From: an uncultured Bacteroides sp.
Lineage (GTDB): Bacteria; Bacteroidota; Bacteroidia; Bacteroidales; Bacteroidaceae
Direction: 5' to 3'
NCBI GenBank assembly: GCA_944322345.1
Contig: CALUOO010000001.1
Coordinates: 186,001 to 250,000, forward strand
DNA length: 64,000 nucleotides
Made by a program: the position numbers and the translations under genes. The notes under the pieces were generated by a model. That model was not told the origin of the DNA, did no database searches, and worked only from the letters and a program-made list of their open reading frames with translations. Shown in pieces: positions 45,119-54,347 of this stretch (position 1 is the first letter of the stretch; every line of letters starts with the position of its first letter).

Positions 45119-45126
45119 TACTTTTG
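45119..45126 (+). promoter_or_regulatory. folP-cdaA -7 box
   Basis: TACTTTTG, perfect TAnnTTTG, 52 bp before the folP ATG. A -33 element is not clear. Confidence 0.45.
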
Positions 45127-45178
45127 CAACAAGAATTCAAGTCCCTTAAAACCCATAACTTAGAACTCATAGCTCAAA

Positions 45179-46021
45179 ATGACCATAAATGTAAAAGGAC
45201 AGTTGCTCGACCTCAGTACTCCTCAAGTGATGGGTATACTGAACGTAACGCCTGACTCTTTCTATTCTGCCAGCCGGATGCAAACCGAACAGGAAATTGC
45301 CGAACGGGTTCAGCAAATTATCGACGAAGGTGCATCCATTATCGATATAGGAGCTTATTCCTCACGTCCCAATGCCGTGCATATCTCGTCAAACGAAGAA
45401 ATGGACAGACTACGCATGGGACTGGAAATCATCAACCGCTATCATCCCGAAGCCATCGTATCTGTTGATACGTTCCGTGCCGAAATAGCCGAACGGTGTG
45501 TAGAGGAATACGGAGCAGCCATCATTAACGATATTTCGGCTGGAGAAATGGACAAGCAGATGTTCGAGACTGTGACCAGACTGAGAGTGCCTTACATCAT
45601 GATGCACATGCAGGGAACTCCACAGAATATGCAGCAACAGCCACACTATGAAAACCTCCTGAAAGAAATTTTCCTTTACTTTGCCCAAAAGATACAGCAA
45701 CTCCGTGATCTGGGAATGAAAGACATCATACTCGACCCCGGTTTCGGGTTCGGCAAAACATTGGAACATAACTACGAACTGATGGAGCATTTAGAAGAGT
45801 TCCGGCTCTTTGAACTACCCTTACTGGTAGGAGTCTCCAGAAAATCGATGATATATAAGTTGTTGGGCAACAGTCCGCAGGAAGCACTGAACGGGACTAC
45901 CGTACTGAATACCGTCGCCTTGATGAAAGGCGCCCACATACTACGGGTGCACGATGTACGCGAAGCAGTAGAGGCTGTACGGATAGTAGAAAAATTAAGA
46001 ACAAACATATTTAATCAATAA
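45179..46021 (+). CDS. folP: Dihydropteroate synthase
   Basis: This 280-residue TIM-barrel enzyme joins DHPPP and p-aminobenzoate in folate synthesis, the sulfonamide target. VMGILNVTPDSFY, DEGASIIDIGAYSSRP, IINDISAG and DPGFGFGKTLEHNYELM are the conserved family segments. It is followed after 16 bp by the diadenylate cyclase gene. This pairing is, to my knowledge, common in Bacteroidetes. Confidence 0.96.
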   Translation: MTINVKGQLLDLSTPQVMGILNVTPDSFYSASRMQTEQEIAERVQQIIDEGASIIDIGAYSSRPNAVHISSNEEMDRLRMGLEIINRYHPEAIVSVDTFRAEIAERCVEEYGAAIINDISAGEMDKQMFETVTRLRVPYIMMHMQGTPQNMQQQPHYENLLKEIFLYFAQKIQQLRDLGMKDIILDPGFGFGKTLEHNYELMEHLEEFRLFELPLLVGVSRKSMIYKLLGNSPQEALNGTTVLNTVALMKGAHILRVHDVREAVEAVRIVEKLRTNIFNQ

Positions 46022-46037
46022 AGTTAAAGATAGCAGC

Positions 46038-46802
46038 GTGTTTTTCGATTTTAGTATAAAAGATTTCATTGATATCTTACTGGTAGCTTTCCTACTATAT
46101 TACACCTACAAACTGATGAAAGCTTCCGGTTCCATCAAGGTGTTCATGGGAATCCTTGTATTCCTTTTAATCTGGCTGGTCGTTACCCAAGTATTGGAGA
46201 TGAAACTTCTAGGATCCATCTTCGATACACTCATGAGCGTCGGCGTCATAGCCCTGATTGTTCTTTTCCAAGATGAGATACGACGTTTCCTGCTGACTTT
46301 GGGTTCGCACCAGCACATCAGTGCACTGGCGCGCTTCTTCAGTGCCTCCAAAGGCGACGCACTGCAACATGACGACATCATGCCAATCGTTATGGCATGC
46401 CTGAGCATGAGTAAGCAGAAAGTGGGAGCACTGATTGTAATAGAGCATGAGACTCCGCTGGATGAAATCGTCCGGACAGGAGATGTTATCGATGCCTTAA
46501 TCAACCAACGTCTGATCGAAAATATCTTCTTCAAAAACAGCCCCTTACACGACGGAGCTATGATCATCAGCCAGAAACGCATCAAAGCAGCCGGTTGTAT
46601 TCTTCCCGTATCACATTCACTGAATATTCCCAAGGAATTAGGTCTGCGCCATCGCGCTGCCATGGGAATGTCGCAGCAATCGGATGCACATGCTATTATC
46701 GTCTCGGAAGAGACCGGTGCCATATCCGTAGCCTACAGAGGGCAGTTTTATCTTCGTCTAAGCGCAGAAGAGCTGGAACGTATACTGACAAAAGAAGTAT
46801 AA
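46038..46802 (+). CDS. cdaA: Diadenylate cyclase (c-di-AMP synthase, CdaA type)
   Basis: This 254-residue membrane enzyme makes cyclic di-AMP from two ATP. Three N-terminal hydrophobic segments (about 10-75) are followed by the DAC domain with DGA (172-174) in SPLHDGAMIIS and RHR (204-206) in LGLRHRAAMG, the two catalytic motifs. The start is GTG at 46038. c-di-AMP commonly controls osmolyte transport and cell-wall balance. No CdaR regulator is seen beside it. It is transcribed with folP. Confidence 0.93.
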   Translation: MFFDFSIKDFIDILLVAFLLYYTYKLMKASGSIKVFMGILVFLLIWLVVTQVLEMKLLGSIFDTLMSVGVIALIVLFQDEIRRFLLTLGSHQHISALARFFSASKGDALQHDDIMPIVMACLSMSKQKVGALIVIEHETPLDEIVRTGDVIDALINQRLIENIFFKNSPLHDGAMIISQKRIKAAGCILPVSHSLNIPKELGLRHRAAMGMSQQSDAHAIIVSEETGAISVAYRGQFYLRLSAEELERILTKEV

Positions 46803-46874
46803 GAACAGCTTAAACAAAGCACCTATTTATAGAAACTGTTTTATAAGAAAACCGGCAAGTTCTTATGGGAATAT

Positions 46875-46919
46875 GTCCGCATTTGTTTTAGGGTGTCCGT
46901 TTTCGGACACCCTAAAACT
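46875..46919 (+). terminator. Hairpin after cdaA, possibly also an activator-binding site
   Basis: Perfect 15-bp arms GTTTTAGGGTGTCCG (46886-46900) and CGGACACCCTAAAAC (46905-46919) with a TTTT loop could end the folP-cdaA transcript. The same DNA holds TGTCCG at 46875-46880 and 46895-46900 (20 bp apart) and CGGACA at 46905, ending 35 bp upstream of the sigma-54 -24 element. It could therefore equally be an enhancer for the export operon. Confidence 0.7.
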
Positions 46920-46954
46920 TTATTATAGCACTGATTCATAGCCGAATAGACATT

Positions 46955-46970
46955 TGGCACAGCTTTTGAC
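46955..46970 (+). promoter_or_regulatory. Sigma-54-type promoter of the export operon
   Basis: TGGCACAGCTTTTGAC fits TGGCACR-N4-TTGC apart from A in place of C in the -12 GC. GG and GA are separated by exactly 10 bp. Start near 46981, giving a 25-base leader to the ATG at 47006. No TAnnTTTG box is seen in this gap. Confidence 0.65.
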
Positions 46971-47005
46971 CTACTATTGTCGTTTTTCACCAAAACAGAA
47001 CATAA

Positions 47006-48250
47006 ATGGACAGAGAAATACCAACAGACGTAAAACGGCAGAACCTGAAAAAAAGAGTTATCAGATACTCACTATCCGGAGGAATAGTAATAACCATCAC
47101 CTGCATACTGTTCTCTCTTTTAAAAAGCAGTGTCAGGAAAGAAGAGCTCAGTTTCTCTACAGTCGACGAGGGGAAACTTGAAGTATCGGTCAGTGCATCG
47201 GGAAAGATTGTCCCGGCATTCGAGGAAATCATCAATTCTCCCATCGATACACGAATAGTTGAGGTTTACAAGAAAGGAGGAGACTCTGTAGACATCGGGA
47301 CTCCGATTCTGAAACTGGATCTGCAAAGCACAGAAACAGAATACAAAAAGCTGCTGGACGAAGAGAAAATGAAACAATATGAGTTGGAACAGCTCAAAGT
47401 GAACGGAAAGACCAAAATCAGCAACCTCTCCATGCAAATCAAGGTTGCTGCCATGAAGCTGGACAGGATGAAAGCAGAGTTACGCAACGAGCAATATCTG
47501 GACAGTCTGGGTGCCGGTACCACAGAGAAAGTACGTGAAGTAGAGTTAAACTATACCGTAGCCCAGCTGGAACTGGAGCAATTAAAGCAGCAATATGAAA
47601 ACGAGCAACTGGTTCTTGCCGCAGATTTGAAAGTAAAAGAGCTGGATTTCAACATATTCCAAAAATCAATAGCAGAAATGAAAAGGACGCTGAGCGACGC
47701 ACAACTGCGTTCGCCCCGAAAAGCCGTTCTGACCTACATCAACAACCAGATAGGGGCACAAGTAGGCAAAGGGAGCCAAGTAGCTATCCTTTCAGACCTG
47801 TCACACTTCAAAGTGGACGGCGAGATAGCCGATTCATACAGCAGCTATCTGGCTACAGGGGGTAAAGCAATTGTCACATTAGAAGGCAAACAACTGCAAG
47901 GAACAGTAAGCAGCGTCACTCCCCTTTCGCAAAACGGAGTCATCTCGTTCTCCGTACTGCTGGAAAACGATCATCACAAAAGTCTGCGCTCCGGTCTGAA
48001 AGCTGATATACACATTATAAAAGCTGTGAAAGACAAGGCCATGCGCATAGCCAACTCTTCCTATTACAGAGGAAAGGGAAAGTACGAACTGTTTGTCATC
48101 GATGGAGACGAACTGGTGAAGCGATGGGTAGAACTGGGAGACAGTAATTTTGAATACGTCGAAGTGCTGTCCGGATTAAAGACCGGCGACCGCGTCGTAA
48201 TCAGCGACATGAATGCCTATAAAGGGAAAAAAAGACTGAAAATCGACTAA
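47006..48250 (+). CDS. Periplasmic adaptor (membrane fusion protein, MacA/HlyD type)
   Basis: This 414-residue protein has one N-terminal inner-membrane helix (residues about 33-48). A lipoyl-like barrel is interrupted by a long alpha-helical hairpin (residues about 105-235, rich in Glu, Lys and Leu). The C-terminal beta domains end with SGLKTGDRVVISDMNAYKGKKRLKID. It should bridge an inner-membrane transporter to a TolC channel. The next genes encode the ABC ATPase, two permeases and a TolC, all close together, so it belongs to a complete tripartite exporter. Confidence 0.9.
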   Translation: MDREIPTDVKRQNLKKRVIRYSLSGGIVITITCILFSLLKSSVRKEELSFSTVDEGKLEVSVSASGKIVPAFEEIINSPIDTRIVEVYKKGGDSVDIGTPILKLDLQSTETEYKKLLDEEKMKQYELEQLKVNGKTKISNLSMQIKVAAMKLDRMKAELRNEQYLDSLGAGTTEKVREVELNYTVAQLELEQLKQQYENEQLVLAADLKVKELDFNIFQKSIAEMKRTLSDAQLRSPRKAVLTYINNQIGAQVGKGSQVAILSDLSHFKVDGEIADSYSSYLATGGKAIVTLEGKQLQGTVSSVTPLSQNGVISFSVLLENDHHKSLRSGLKADIHIIKAVKDKAMRIANSSYYRGKGKYELFVIDGDELVKRWVELGDSNFEYVEVLSGLKTGDRVVISDMNAYKGKKRLKID

Positions 48251-48272
48251 ATCAACCTAAAAACTCAACAAT

Positions 48273-48938
48273 ATGATTCAATTGACATCAATTAGCAAAA
48301 TCTATCGGACTAGTGAAATAGAAACACTGGCACTTGAAAACGTGAACCTGACAATCGGAGACGGAGAGTTTGTCAGTATCATGGGGCCTTCGGGCTGCGG
48401 CAAATCTACTCTACTGAACATTATCGGATTACTTGATTCCCCAACCACAGGAACTGTTGAGATAAACGAAGTGCAAACCAATGCCATGACAGACAAAGAG
48501 CTGGCGGCATTCCGCAACCGTCAGCTGGGATTCATTTTCCAAAGTTTCCACCTGATCAACTCATTGAATGTATTAGACAATGTCGAGATTCCCCTACTGT
48601 ACCGTAAAGTTCCCGCTTCCGAACGGAAACGGTTGGCACAGGAAGTTCTCGAGAAAGTAGGGCTCAGCCATCGGATGCGCCATTTCCCTTCGCAACTATC
48701 GGGTGGACAGTGTCAGCGTGTAGCCATCGCCCGTGCCATAGTAGGCAATCCAAACATCATTCTTGCCGATGAACCTACAGGTAATCTGGATTCCAAGATG
48801 GGAGCAGAAGTAATGGAAATTCTACATCAACTGAATAAAGAAGACAAACGGACCATCGTAATGGTGACTCACAATGAGGAACAGGCACGGCAGACCTCAA
48901 GAATTATCCGTTTCTTCGACGGCAGACAAATCAGTTGA
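48273..48938 (+). CDS. ABC transporter ATP-binding protein (MacB/LolD type)
   Basis: This 221-residue ATPase has Walker A GPSGCGKST (about 39-47), Q-loop FIFQSFHLI, ABC signature LSGGQCQRVAIARAI, Walker B IILADEPTGNLD and H-loop VTHN. The GNLD after Walker B and the short length place it in the MacB/LolD/FtsE group, which powers periplasmic conformational change rather than transmembrane passage. It serves the two FtsX-like permeases downstream. Confidence 0.95.
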   Translation: MIQLTSISKIYRTSEIETLALENVNLTIGDGEFVSIMGPSGCGKSTLLNIIGLLDSPTTGTVEINEVQTNAMTDKELAAFRNRQLGFIFQSFHLINSLNVLDNVEIPLLYRKVPASERKRLAQEVLEKVGLSHRMRHFPSQLSGGQCQRVAIARAIVGNPNIILADEPTGNLDSKMGAEVMEILHQLNKEDKRTIVMVTHNEEQARQTSRIIRFFDGRQIS

Positions 48939-48967
48939 TGTTATAACAAGTTTACAAAGAATCTACT

Positions 48968-50212
48968 ATGTTCAAACAATATTTCAAACAAGTCATTTAT
49001 CAGCTTAAGGAGAATAAGCTCATCAGCTGGATTTCCATTTTGGGGACGGCATTCTCCATTGCCATCATCATGGTGATGGTTATTCTCTTCCAGATTCGGA
49101 ATGCCAACTACCGCCCGGAAGTAAATCGAGACCGGACACTGTATGTTCAATTCGGAGAACGTTTTTGGAAAAACACACAAAACATTAACAGTCGGAATTT
49201 CAAATTATCCGGCGAGGTGATACAGGAGTGTTTCTATCCTCTAACACAGGCAGAAGCTGTCTGTGCTATTGCATGGAATAGCAAGGCACTGGCAATTCCC
49301 GGAAAAGACGAATGGCTTTCCGGTCAAGTTTCTTTTACCGATGCTGAGTTCTGGAAAATCTTTGATTTTGAATTCCTTTCCGGAAAGCCCTTCACAAAAG
49401 CCGATTACATGTCCGGCATCAGGAAAATAGTACTGACAGACGAAATGGCACGTAAACTTTATCAGACAACCGATGTTGTCGGGAAGACTCTTTACATGCA
49501 AAGTGTTCTCTACACAGTATGTGGTGTTGTCCGGAAATGCTCCAAATGGGCACAGTTTGCCTATGCCGACGCATACGCCCCCTATTCAAGCGGAGGAGTA
49601 TGGATGGGAGAAGGTATGGAAGGTCCCTGTTCCTGCCTGATTCTTGCCCCGGACAAAGACTCCTTTGAGAAAATTCGGCAAGAAGTCGATATACTGATAG
49701 AACGCTACAACCAAAAGCAGTCCGAACAGGTATTGGGACTGCGGGGGCAACCTTATACTCACTTTCAGCAACAATTTTTCGTTTGGGACTCCCAAATGCC
49801 TCACGTAGCAAAGAATGTCACACGCTACGCCATTATATTGGTAATCCTGTTGCTGGTACCCGCCATCAATCTGAGTGGACTATCTCTTTCAAGAATGCGG
49901 AGAAGGACGCAGGAAATCGGTATCCGTCGTTCATTCGGAGCTAGCAAATGGCAGATTGTCAGTCAGGTACTGAACGAGAATCTGCTGTTTACCTTGATGG
50001 GAGGAATCTTAGGGATATTGTTTTCCTACTTGTCCATATACTTGATGAACGACTGGCTTTTGGATTCCGATCCATATATATCGGCAGAAATGGTAGCCTC
50101 ACCCACCATCTTCATTCTTGCTTTCCTGTTCTGCCTGATACTGAATCTGCTCAGTGCCGGCATTCCTGCATGGCTCGTAGCCAAAAAGGACATCACAGAC
50201 ATACTCAGATAA
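48968..50212 (+). CDS. ABC transporter permease (MacB/FtsX type), first subunit
   Basis: This 414-residue protein has one N-terminal helix (SWISILGTAFSIAIIMVMVILF), a ~240-residue periplasmic domain and three C-terminal helices. GLSLSRMRRRTQEIGIRRSFGASKWQIV is the coupling-helix motif of FtsX-like permeases. It is followed after 21 bp by a second permease of the same kind. The pair should form a heterodimer on the ATPase at 48273. Confidence 0.9.
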   Translation: MFKQYFKQVIYQLKENKLISWISILGTAFSIAIIMVMVILFQIRNANYRPEVNRDRTLYVQFGERFWKNTQNINSRNFKLSGEVIQECFYPLTQAEAVCAIAWNSKALAIPGKDEWLSGQVSFTDAEFWKIFDFEFLSGKPFTKADYMSGIRKIVLTDEMARKLYQTTDVVGKTLYMQSVLYTVCGVVRKCSKWAQFAYADAYAPYSSGGVWMGEGMEGPCSCLILAPDKDSFEKIRQEVDILIERYNQKQSEQVLGLRGQPYTHFQQQFFVWDSQMPHVAKNVTRYAIILVILLLVPAINLSGLSLSRMRRRTQEIGIRRSFGASKWQIVSQVLNENLLFTLMGGILGILFSYLSIYLMNDWLLDSDPYISAEMVASPTIFILAFLFCLILNLLSAGIPAWLVAKKDITDILR

Positions 50213-50233
50213 CTTATAAAACCATTGACTATT

Positions 50234-51439
50234 ATGATAAGGAACATATTAAAACAACTGTGGAATCGGCGCGATTCAAATATATGGATATGCATCGAAC
50301 TGCTATTGGTATCCATATTCCTGTGGATACTTATTCACCAGTTTTTGCTGCACTGCCGGAGTTTCAATCGTCCGATGGGATTCGACATTACAAACACTTA
50401 CCTTATACAACTGTCGGAACAAAGCCGTACCTCCGATAAATACATCACTCCGGAAGAATCAGGGAGCAATCGTGAAGAAGATTTGATAAACATACTCGCA
50501 CGAATTCGTCAGGTAGAAGGAGTAGAAGAGCTTTCCGTCTCTTCCTGCGCTCGTCCTTACTGTCCCTGTAATGGTACAGCACCGGTAAGCGCTATTCATG
50601 GGAAAGATACCCTTACTTTCTTCCCATACATACGATGGGTCTCCCCGGAATATTTCAGAGTGTTCCGGATAAAAAAAGCCGACGGTCAGACGATAGCCGG
50701 ACAGTCGCAAAAACTCCCATACTTTGTCCTGTCACAGAATCTTGCCGACTCACTGAAAATATCATTCAATGACTCCGTTTCACAGGGATATCCAAGAAAG
50801 TATCCGGTCGAGGTATGTACCGATATACGTTATGCAGAGACATGGCCTGACATATTCAATGCATATTCGGTTACCAGCGAACGGAACCTTATCGGTGCAA
50901 AAGACATCTGTATCCGCCTGAAAGATGGGCTGACCGCCCAACAGCAACAAGCTATATGGGAAAAAATTTCGGCAGCATGCCGGGTCAACAATTTCTTCCT
51001 CTTCTACAAAGAGCCATACGATAAAATTCGGAAGGAATATATTTCAACTCTGACTGATGAGTTAAAAGCAGAAGCCTGGTATGCGGTATTTCTGATTATC
51101 AACATGCTGATGGGAATTGTCGGTACTTTCTGGCTGCAAACCCAGCAACGACGTACAGAAATAGGAATCCGGATTGTTGCAGGAGCTACCAAGAAATCAC
51201 TGTTTGCACAATTCATCGGTGAAGGAATCCTGCTGCTTTCATCAATCTTCCTGCTGACCATTGTCATTCAGTTGAACCTCTGGCATCTGGAAATTATATC
51301 GGTAGACAACTGGCAGAGTTTCGTCTGCGATATGCTGGCAACATGGATTGTCCTGGCTATGACCATTATCCTCGGCATCTGGTATCCTGCCCGACAAGCC
51401 ATGAAGGTGAATCCCGCCGACGTATTACACGAAGAATAA
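50234..51439 (+). CDS. ABC transporter permease (MacB/FtsX type), second subunit
   Basis: This 401-residue protein has the same topology: one N-terminal helix, a large periplasmic domain and three C-terminal helices. Its coupling motif is FWLQTQQRRTEIGIRIVAGATKKSLFAQF. The frame opens earlier with TTG (50225); I use the ATG at 50234. It differs clearly from the first permease, consistent with a heterodimeric transporter. A 12-bp gap leads to the TolC gene. Confidence 0.9.
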   Translation: MIRNILKQLWNRRDSNIWICIELLLVSIFLWILIHQFLLHCRSFNRPMGFDITNTYLIQLSEQSRTSDKYITPEESGSNREEDLINILARIRQVEGVEELSVSSCARPYCPCNGTAPVSAIHGKDTLTFFPYIRWVSPEYFRVFRIKKADGQTIAGQSQKLPYFVLSQNLADSLKISFNDSVSQGYPRKYPVEVCTDIRYAETWPDIFNAYSVTSERNLIGAKDICIRLKDGLTAQQQQAIWEKISAACRVNNFFLFYKEPYDKIRKEYISTLTDELKAEAWYAVFLIINMLMGIVGTFWLQTQQRRTEIGIRIVAGATKKSLFAQFIGEGILLLSSIFLLTIVIQLNLWHLEIISVDNWQSFVCDMLATWIVLAMTIILGIWYPARQAMKVNPADVLHEE

Positions 51440-51451
51440 AACAACACAGCC

Positions 51452-52933
51452 ATGAAGCAACAGACTATCATCGCACTTTTCGTGTGCCTGACAAACATTA
51501 CCCCGTCAGCAGCACAGCGGAAGATGACACTGGACGAAGCCATCCGTATCGCACAGGTGCAAAGTGTAGATGCAGCCGTAGCACTCAACGAACTGAAAAC
51601 TGCCTACTGGGAGTATCGCACATACAAGGCAGACCTGCTGCCGGAGATAAACTTCTCCGGCACTCTGCCCAGCTACAACAAAAGCTACAACTCCTATCAG
51701 CAGGAAGACGGTACATACACGTTTGTCCGCAACAACAGACTGGGGCTGAACGGTTCACTCTCTGTCAACCAGAACATCTGGCTGACGGGAGGGACCCTGT
51801 CGCTGCAGAGCTCACTGGACTATATGAAACAGCTCAACGAACAGAGTGCAGACCCAAACTTCATGAGCGTTCCTGTCACACTGACGCTGAATCAACCCAT
51901 TTTCGGGGTGAACAACATAAAATGGAAACGACGCATCGAGCCGATACGGTACCGGGAGGCAAAAGCAGCGTTTATCTCTGCTACCGAAGAGGTTACAATG
52001 ACCACCATCACCCACTTCTTCAATCTGCTTCAGGCGCAGAACAACGTGGTTATCGCCCGGCAGAACAAAGAAAATGCCGACCAGCTCTACAAAGTGGCAC
52101 AGGCAAAGCGGAAAATGGGGCAGATCTCCGAAAACGAGCTCCTGCAGCTGAAGCTGAAAGCACTTCAGGCAAAGGCAACAGTCACCGAGAGCGAAAGCAA
52201 TCTGAATGCAAACATGTTCCAACTCCGTTCATTCCTCGGACTGGATGAGAAGGAAACGATAGAACCTATTATGCCGGAATCGGCACCCGACCTCCACTTA
52301 AACTACGACATGGTACTGGAAAAGGCACTGACAAACAATTCGTTTGCCCTAAGCATACGTCGTCAGCAGATGGAAGCAGACTACAACGTCGCCACTGCCA
52401 AAGGCAATCTGCGAAGTGTCAACCTGTTTGCATCGGTGGGACTGACCGGTAAAGGACGAAACTTCACGGAAACTTACCGGAACGAATACCTGAAAGACAA
52501 TCAAGTAATAGAAGTGGGAGTACAAATCCCCATTTTAGACTGGGGAAAACGCCGTGGTAAAGTGAAAGTGGCAGAGAGTAACCGGGAGGTAATAGCCAGC
52601 AGGCTGAAGCAGGAACAGATGAATTTCAACCAGAACATTTTCCTGCTCGTAGAACATTTCAACAATCAGGCGGAGCAACTGCATATAGCGCGCGAAGCAG
52701 ACCTGATTGCCCAACAACGGTACAAGACGAGCATCGAGACTTTTCTGATTGGTAAAATCAACACCTTAGACCTGAACGACGCACAGACCAGCAAAGACGA
52801 AGCCCGGCAGAAACACATATCGGAGCTGTACCTGTACTGGTATTACTACTATCAGATCCGGAGCCTGACACTTTATGACTTCAGCGCCGGCACTACACTT
52901 GACGCCGAATTCGAGAAAATCGTCCGGCAATAG
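51452..52933 (+). CDS. TolC-family outer membrane efflux protein
   Basis: This 493-residue protein has a signal peptide (IIALFVCLTNITPSAAQ) and two repeats of long coiled-coil helices with beta strands, the TolC layout. It should form a trimeric outer-membrane channel docking on the MacA-like adaptor. The helical parts (for example EVTMTTITHFFNLLQAQNNVVIARQNKENADQLYKVAQ) are typical. It is the last exporter gene; the two-component genes follow with their own promoter. Confidence 0.92.
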   Translation: MKQQTIIALFVCLTNITPSAAQRKMTLDEAIRIAQVQSVDAAVALNELKTAYWEYRTYKADLLPEINFSGTLPSYNKSYNSYQQEDGTYTFVRNNRLGLNGSLSVNQNIWLTGGTLSLQSSLDYMKQLNEQSADPNFMSVPVTLTLNQPIFGVNNIKWKRRIEPIRYREAKAAFISATEEVTMTTITHFFNLLQAQNNVVIARQNKENADQLYKVAQAKRKMGQISENELLQLKLKALQAKATVTESESNLNANMFQLRSFLGLDEKETIEPIMPESAPDLHLNYDMVLEKALTNNSFALSIRRQQMEADYNVATAKGNLRSVNLFASVGLTGKGRNFTETYRNEYLKDNQVIEVGVQIPILDWGKRRGKVKVAESNREVIASRLKQEQMNFNQNIFLLVEHFNNQAEQLHIAREADLIAQQRYKTSIETFLIGKINTLDLNDAQTSKDEARQKHISELYLYWYYYYQIRSLTLYDFSAGTTLDAEFEKIVRQ

Positions 52934-52956
52934 CCACACGAATAGTAATGAATTAA

Positions 52957-52964
52957 TATCTTTG
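52957..52964 (+). promoter_or_regulatory. -7 box for the two-component genes
   Basis: TATCTTTG is a perfect TAnnTTTG, 23 bp before the ATG at 52988. It implies that the regulator and kinase have a basal promoter separate from the sigma-54 promoter at 46955. No -33 TTTG is visible. Confidence 0.5.
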
Positions 52965-52987
52965 TACATCAAACCAACACACAAAAC

Positions 52988-54343
52988 ATGATTCTAATAG
53001 TAGATGACGACAGTGCCATACGTACTTCTCTTTCCTTTCTCCTGAAAAGAGCCGGCTACAATGTGCAAGCAGCAGCTTCGCCGAAGGAAGCAATCTGTAT
53101 AGTCCGTTCGACTGCACCGGAACTCATCCTGATGGATATGAATTTCTCGCTAGGCACATCGGGCGAAGAGGGGCTGACACTGCTGAAACAGGTAAAAATA
53201 TTCCGACCGGAAACACCCGTCATACTGATTACGGCATGGGGAAGCATAGCACTTGCCGTCCAAGGCATGCAGGCCGGAGCGTTCGATTTTATCACCAAGC
53301 CGTGGAACAATGCCGCTCTTCTGAATTCTGTCCATACGGCCTTGGAACTGAATAGAAAAGAGACACCCGAAACAAACATACAGAAACAAACCGAAAACGA
53401 AGCACAGCCGAATTTCGACAAGATTATCGGCCGTTCACCGGCATTGGCCAATATACTGAACACCGTTGCGCGCATTGCACGGACAAATGCTTCGGTGCTG
53501 ATAACCGGAGAGAGCGGAACCGGAAAAGAACTGATAGCAGAAGCCATCCATGCCAACAGTCTGCGTGCGAAGCAACCGTTTGTCAAAGTCAACCTTGGAG
53601 GAATATCGCAAAGCCTGTTCGAAAGCGAGATGTTCGGGCATAAGAAAGGCGCTTTTACCGATGCTGCGACCGACCGTACCGGCAGGTTTGAGCTGGCCGA
53701 TAAGGGAACAATATTCCTTGACGAGATAGGCGAACTGGACATAAACTGTCAGGTCAAGCTGCTGCGTGTATTACAGGAACAGACATTCGAGAAACTGGGA
53801 GACAGCCGACCGAAACAGATAGATATCCGCGTGGTCTGTGCCACCAACCGCGACCTGCAGGAGATGGTGAACCAGCATACTTTCCGGGAAGACCTGTTCT
53901 ACCGCATCAACCTGATTACCATCCACCTGCCCGCCCTAAGGGAACGCAGAGAAGACATCCCCCTGCTGGCACGCTATTTTGCCGACCGGCTGACAACAGA
54001 AAACCATCTGCCCCGCACAGAGTTCACCCCAAGAGCAATGAAGCTTCTGCAACGCCTGCCCTACCCCGGCAACATACGGGAGCTGAAAAACCTGATCGAA
54101 CGGACCATCCTCATCAGCGGGAAAGAGCTGCTGGACAGTAGCGACTTTGAGGGTCAATGCCAGCAATCCCATTTGCCCTCTTCTCCCATCCTCCCCGGCA
54201 TGACACTGGAAGAGATAGAACGGCAAACCATTCTGCAGACATTGGAAAAATACCACAACAATCTCTCTCAGACGGCTGCCGCATTGGGCATCAGCCGTGC
54301 AGCGCTTTACCGACGACTGGAAAAATATAACATCACTCTATAG
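52988..54343 (+). CDS. Sigma-54-dependent response regulator with GAFTDA loop
   Basis: This 451-residue NtrC-type activator has a receiver domain (Asp50 in LILMDMNF, Lys104), then AAA+ with Walker A GESGTGKE (174-181) and Walker B FLDE. The sigma-54-contacting loop reads GAFTDA (221-226), with Asp in place of the second Gly of GAFTGA. A Fis-type HTH ends the protein (NNLSQTAAALGISRAALYRRLEKYNITL). It is followed after 4 bp by its kinase. The likely target is the exporter promoter at 46955, upstream of five genes on the same strand. Confidence 0.93.
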   Translation: MILIVDDDSAIRTSLSFLLKRAGYNVQAAASPKEAICIVRSTAPELILMDMNFSLGTSGEEGLTLLKQVKIFRPETPVILITAWGSIALAVQGMQAGAFDFITKPWNNAALLNSVHTALELNRKETPETNIQKQTENEAQPNFDKIIGRSPALANILNTVARIARTNASVLITGESGTGKELIAEAIHANSLRAKQPFVKVNLGGISQSLFESEMFGHKKGAFTDAATDRTGRFELADKGTIFLDEIGELDINCQVKLLRVLQEQTFEKLGDSRPKQIDIRVVCATNRDLQEMVNQHTFREDLFYRINLITIHLPALRERREDIPLLARYFADRLTTENHLPRTEFTPRAMKLLQRLPYPGNIRELKNLIERTILISGKELLDSSDFEGQCQQSHLPSSPILPGMTLEEIERQTILQTLEKYHNNLSQTAAALGISRAALYRRLEKYNITL

Positions 54344-54347
54344 ACTT

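Noticed and set aside
51343-52248. Plus-strand frame of 301 codons overlapping the second permease and TolC genes
   Set aside because: It overlaps two genes with strong family features and its translation is low-complexity Arg/Ser/Gln-rich shadow sequence.
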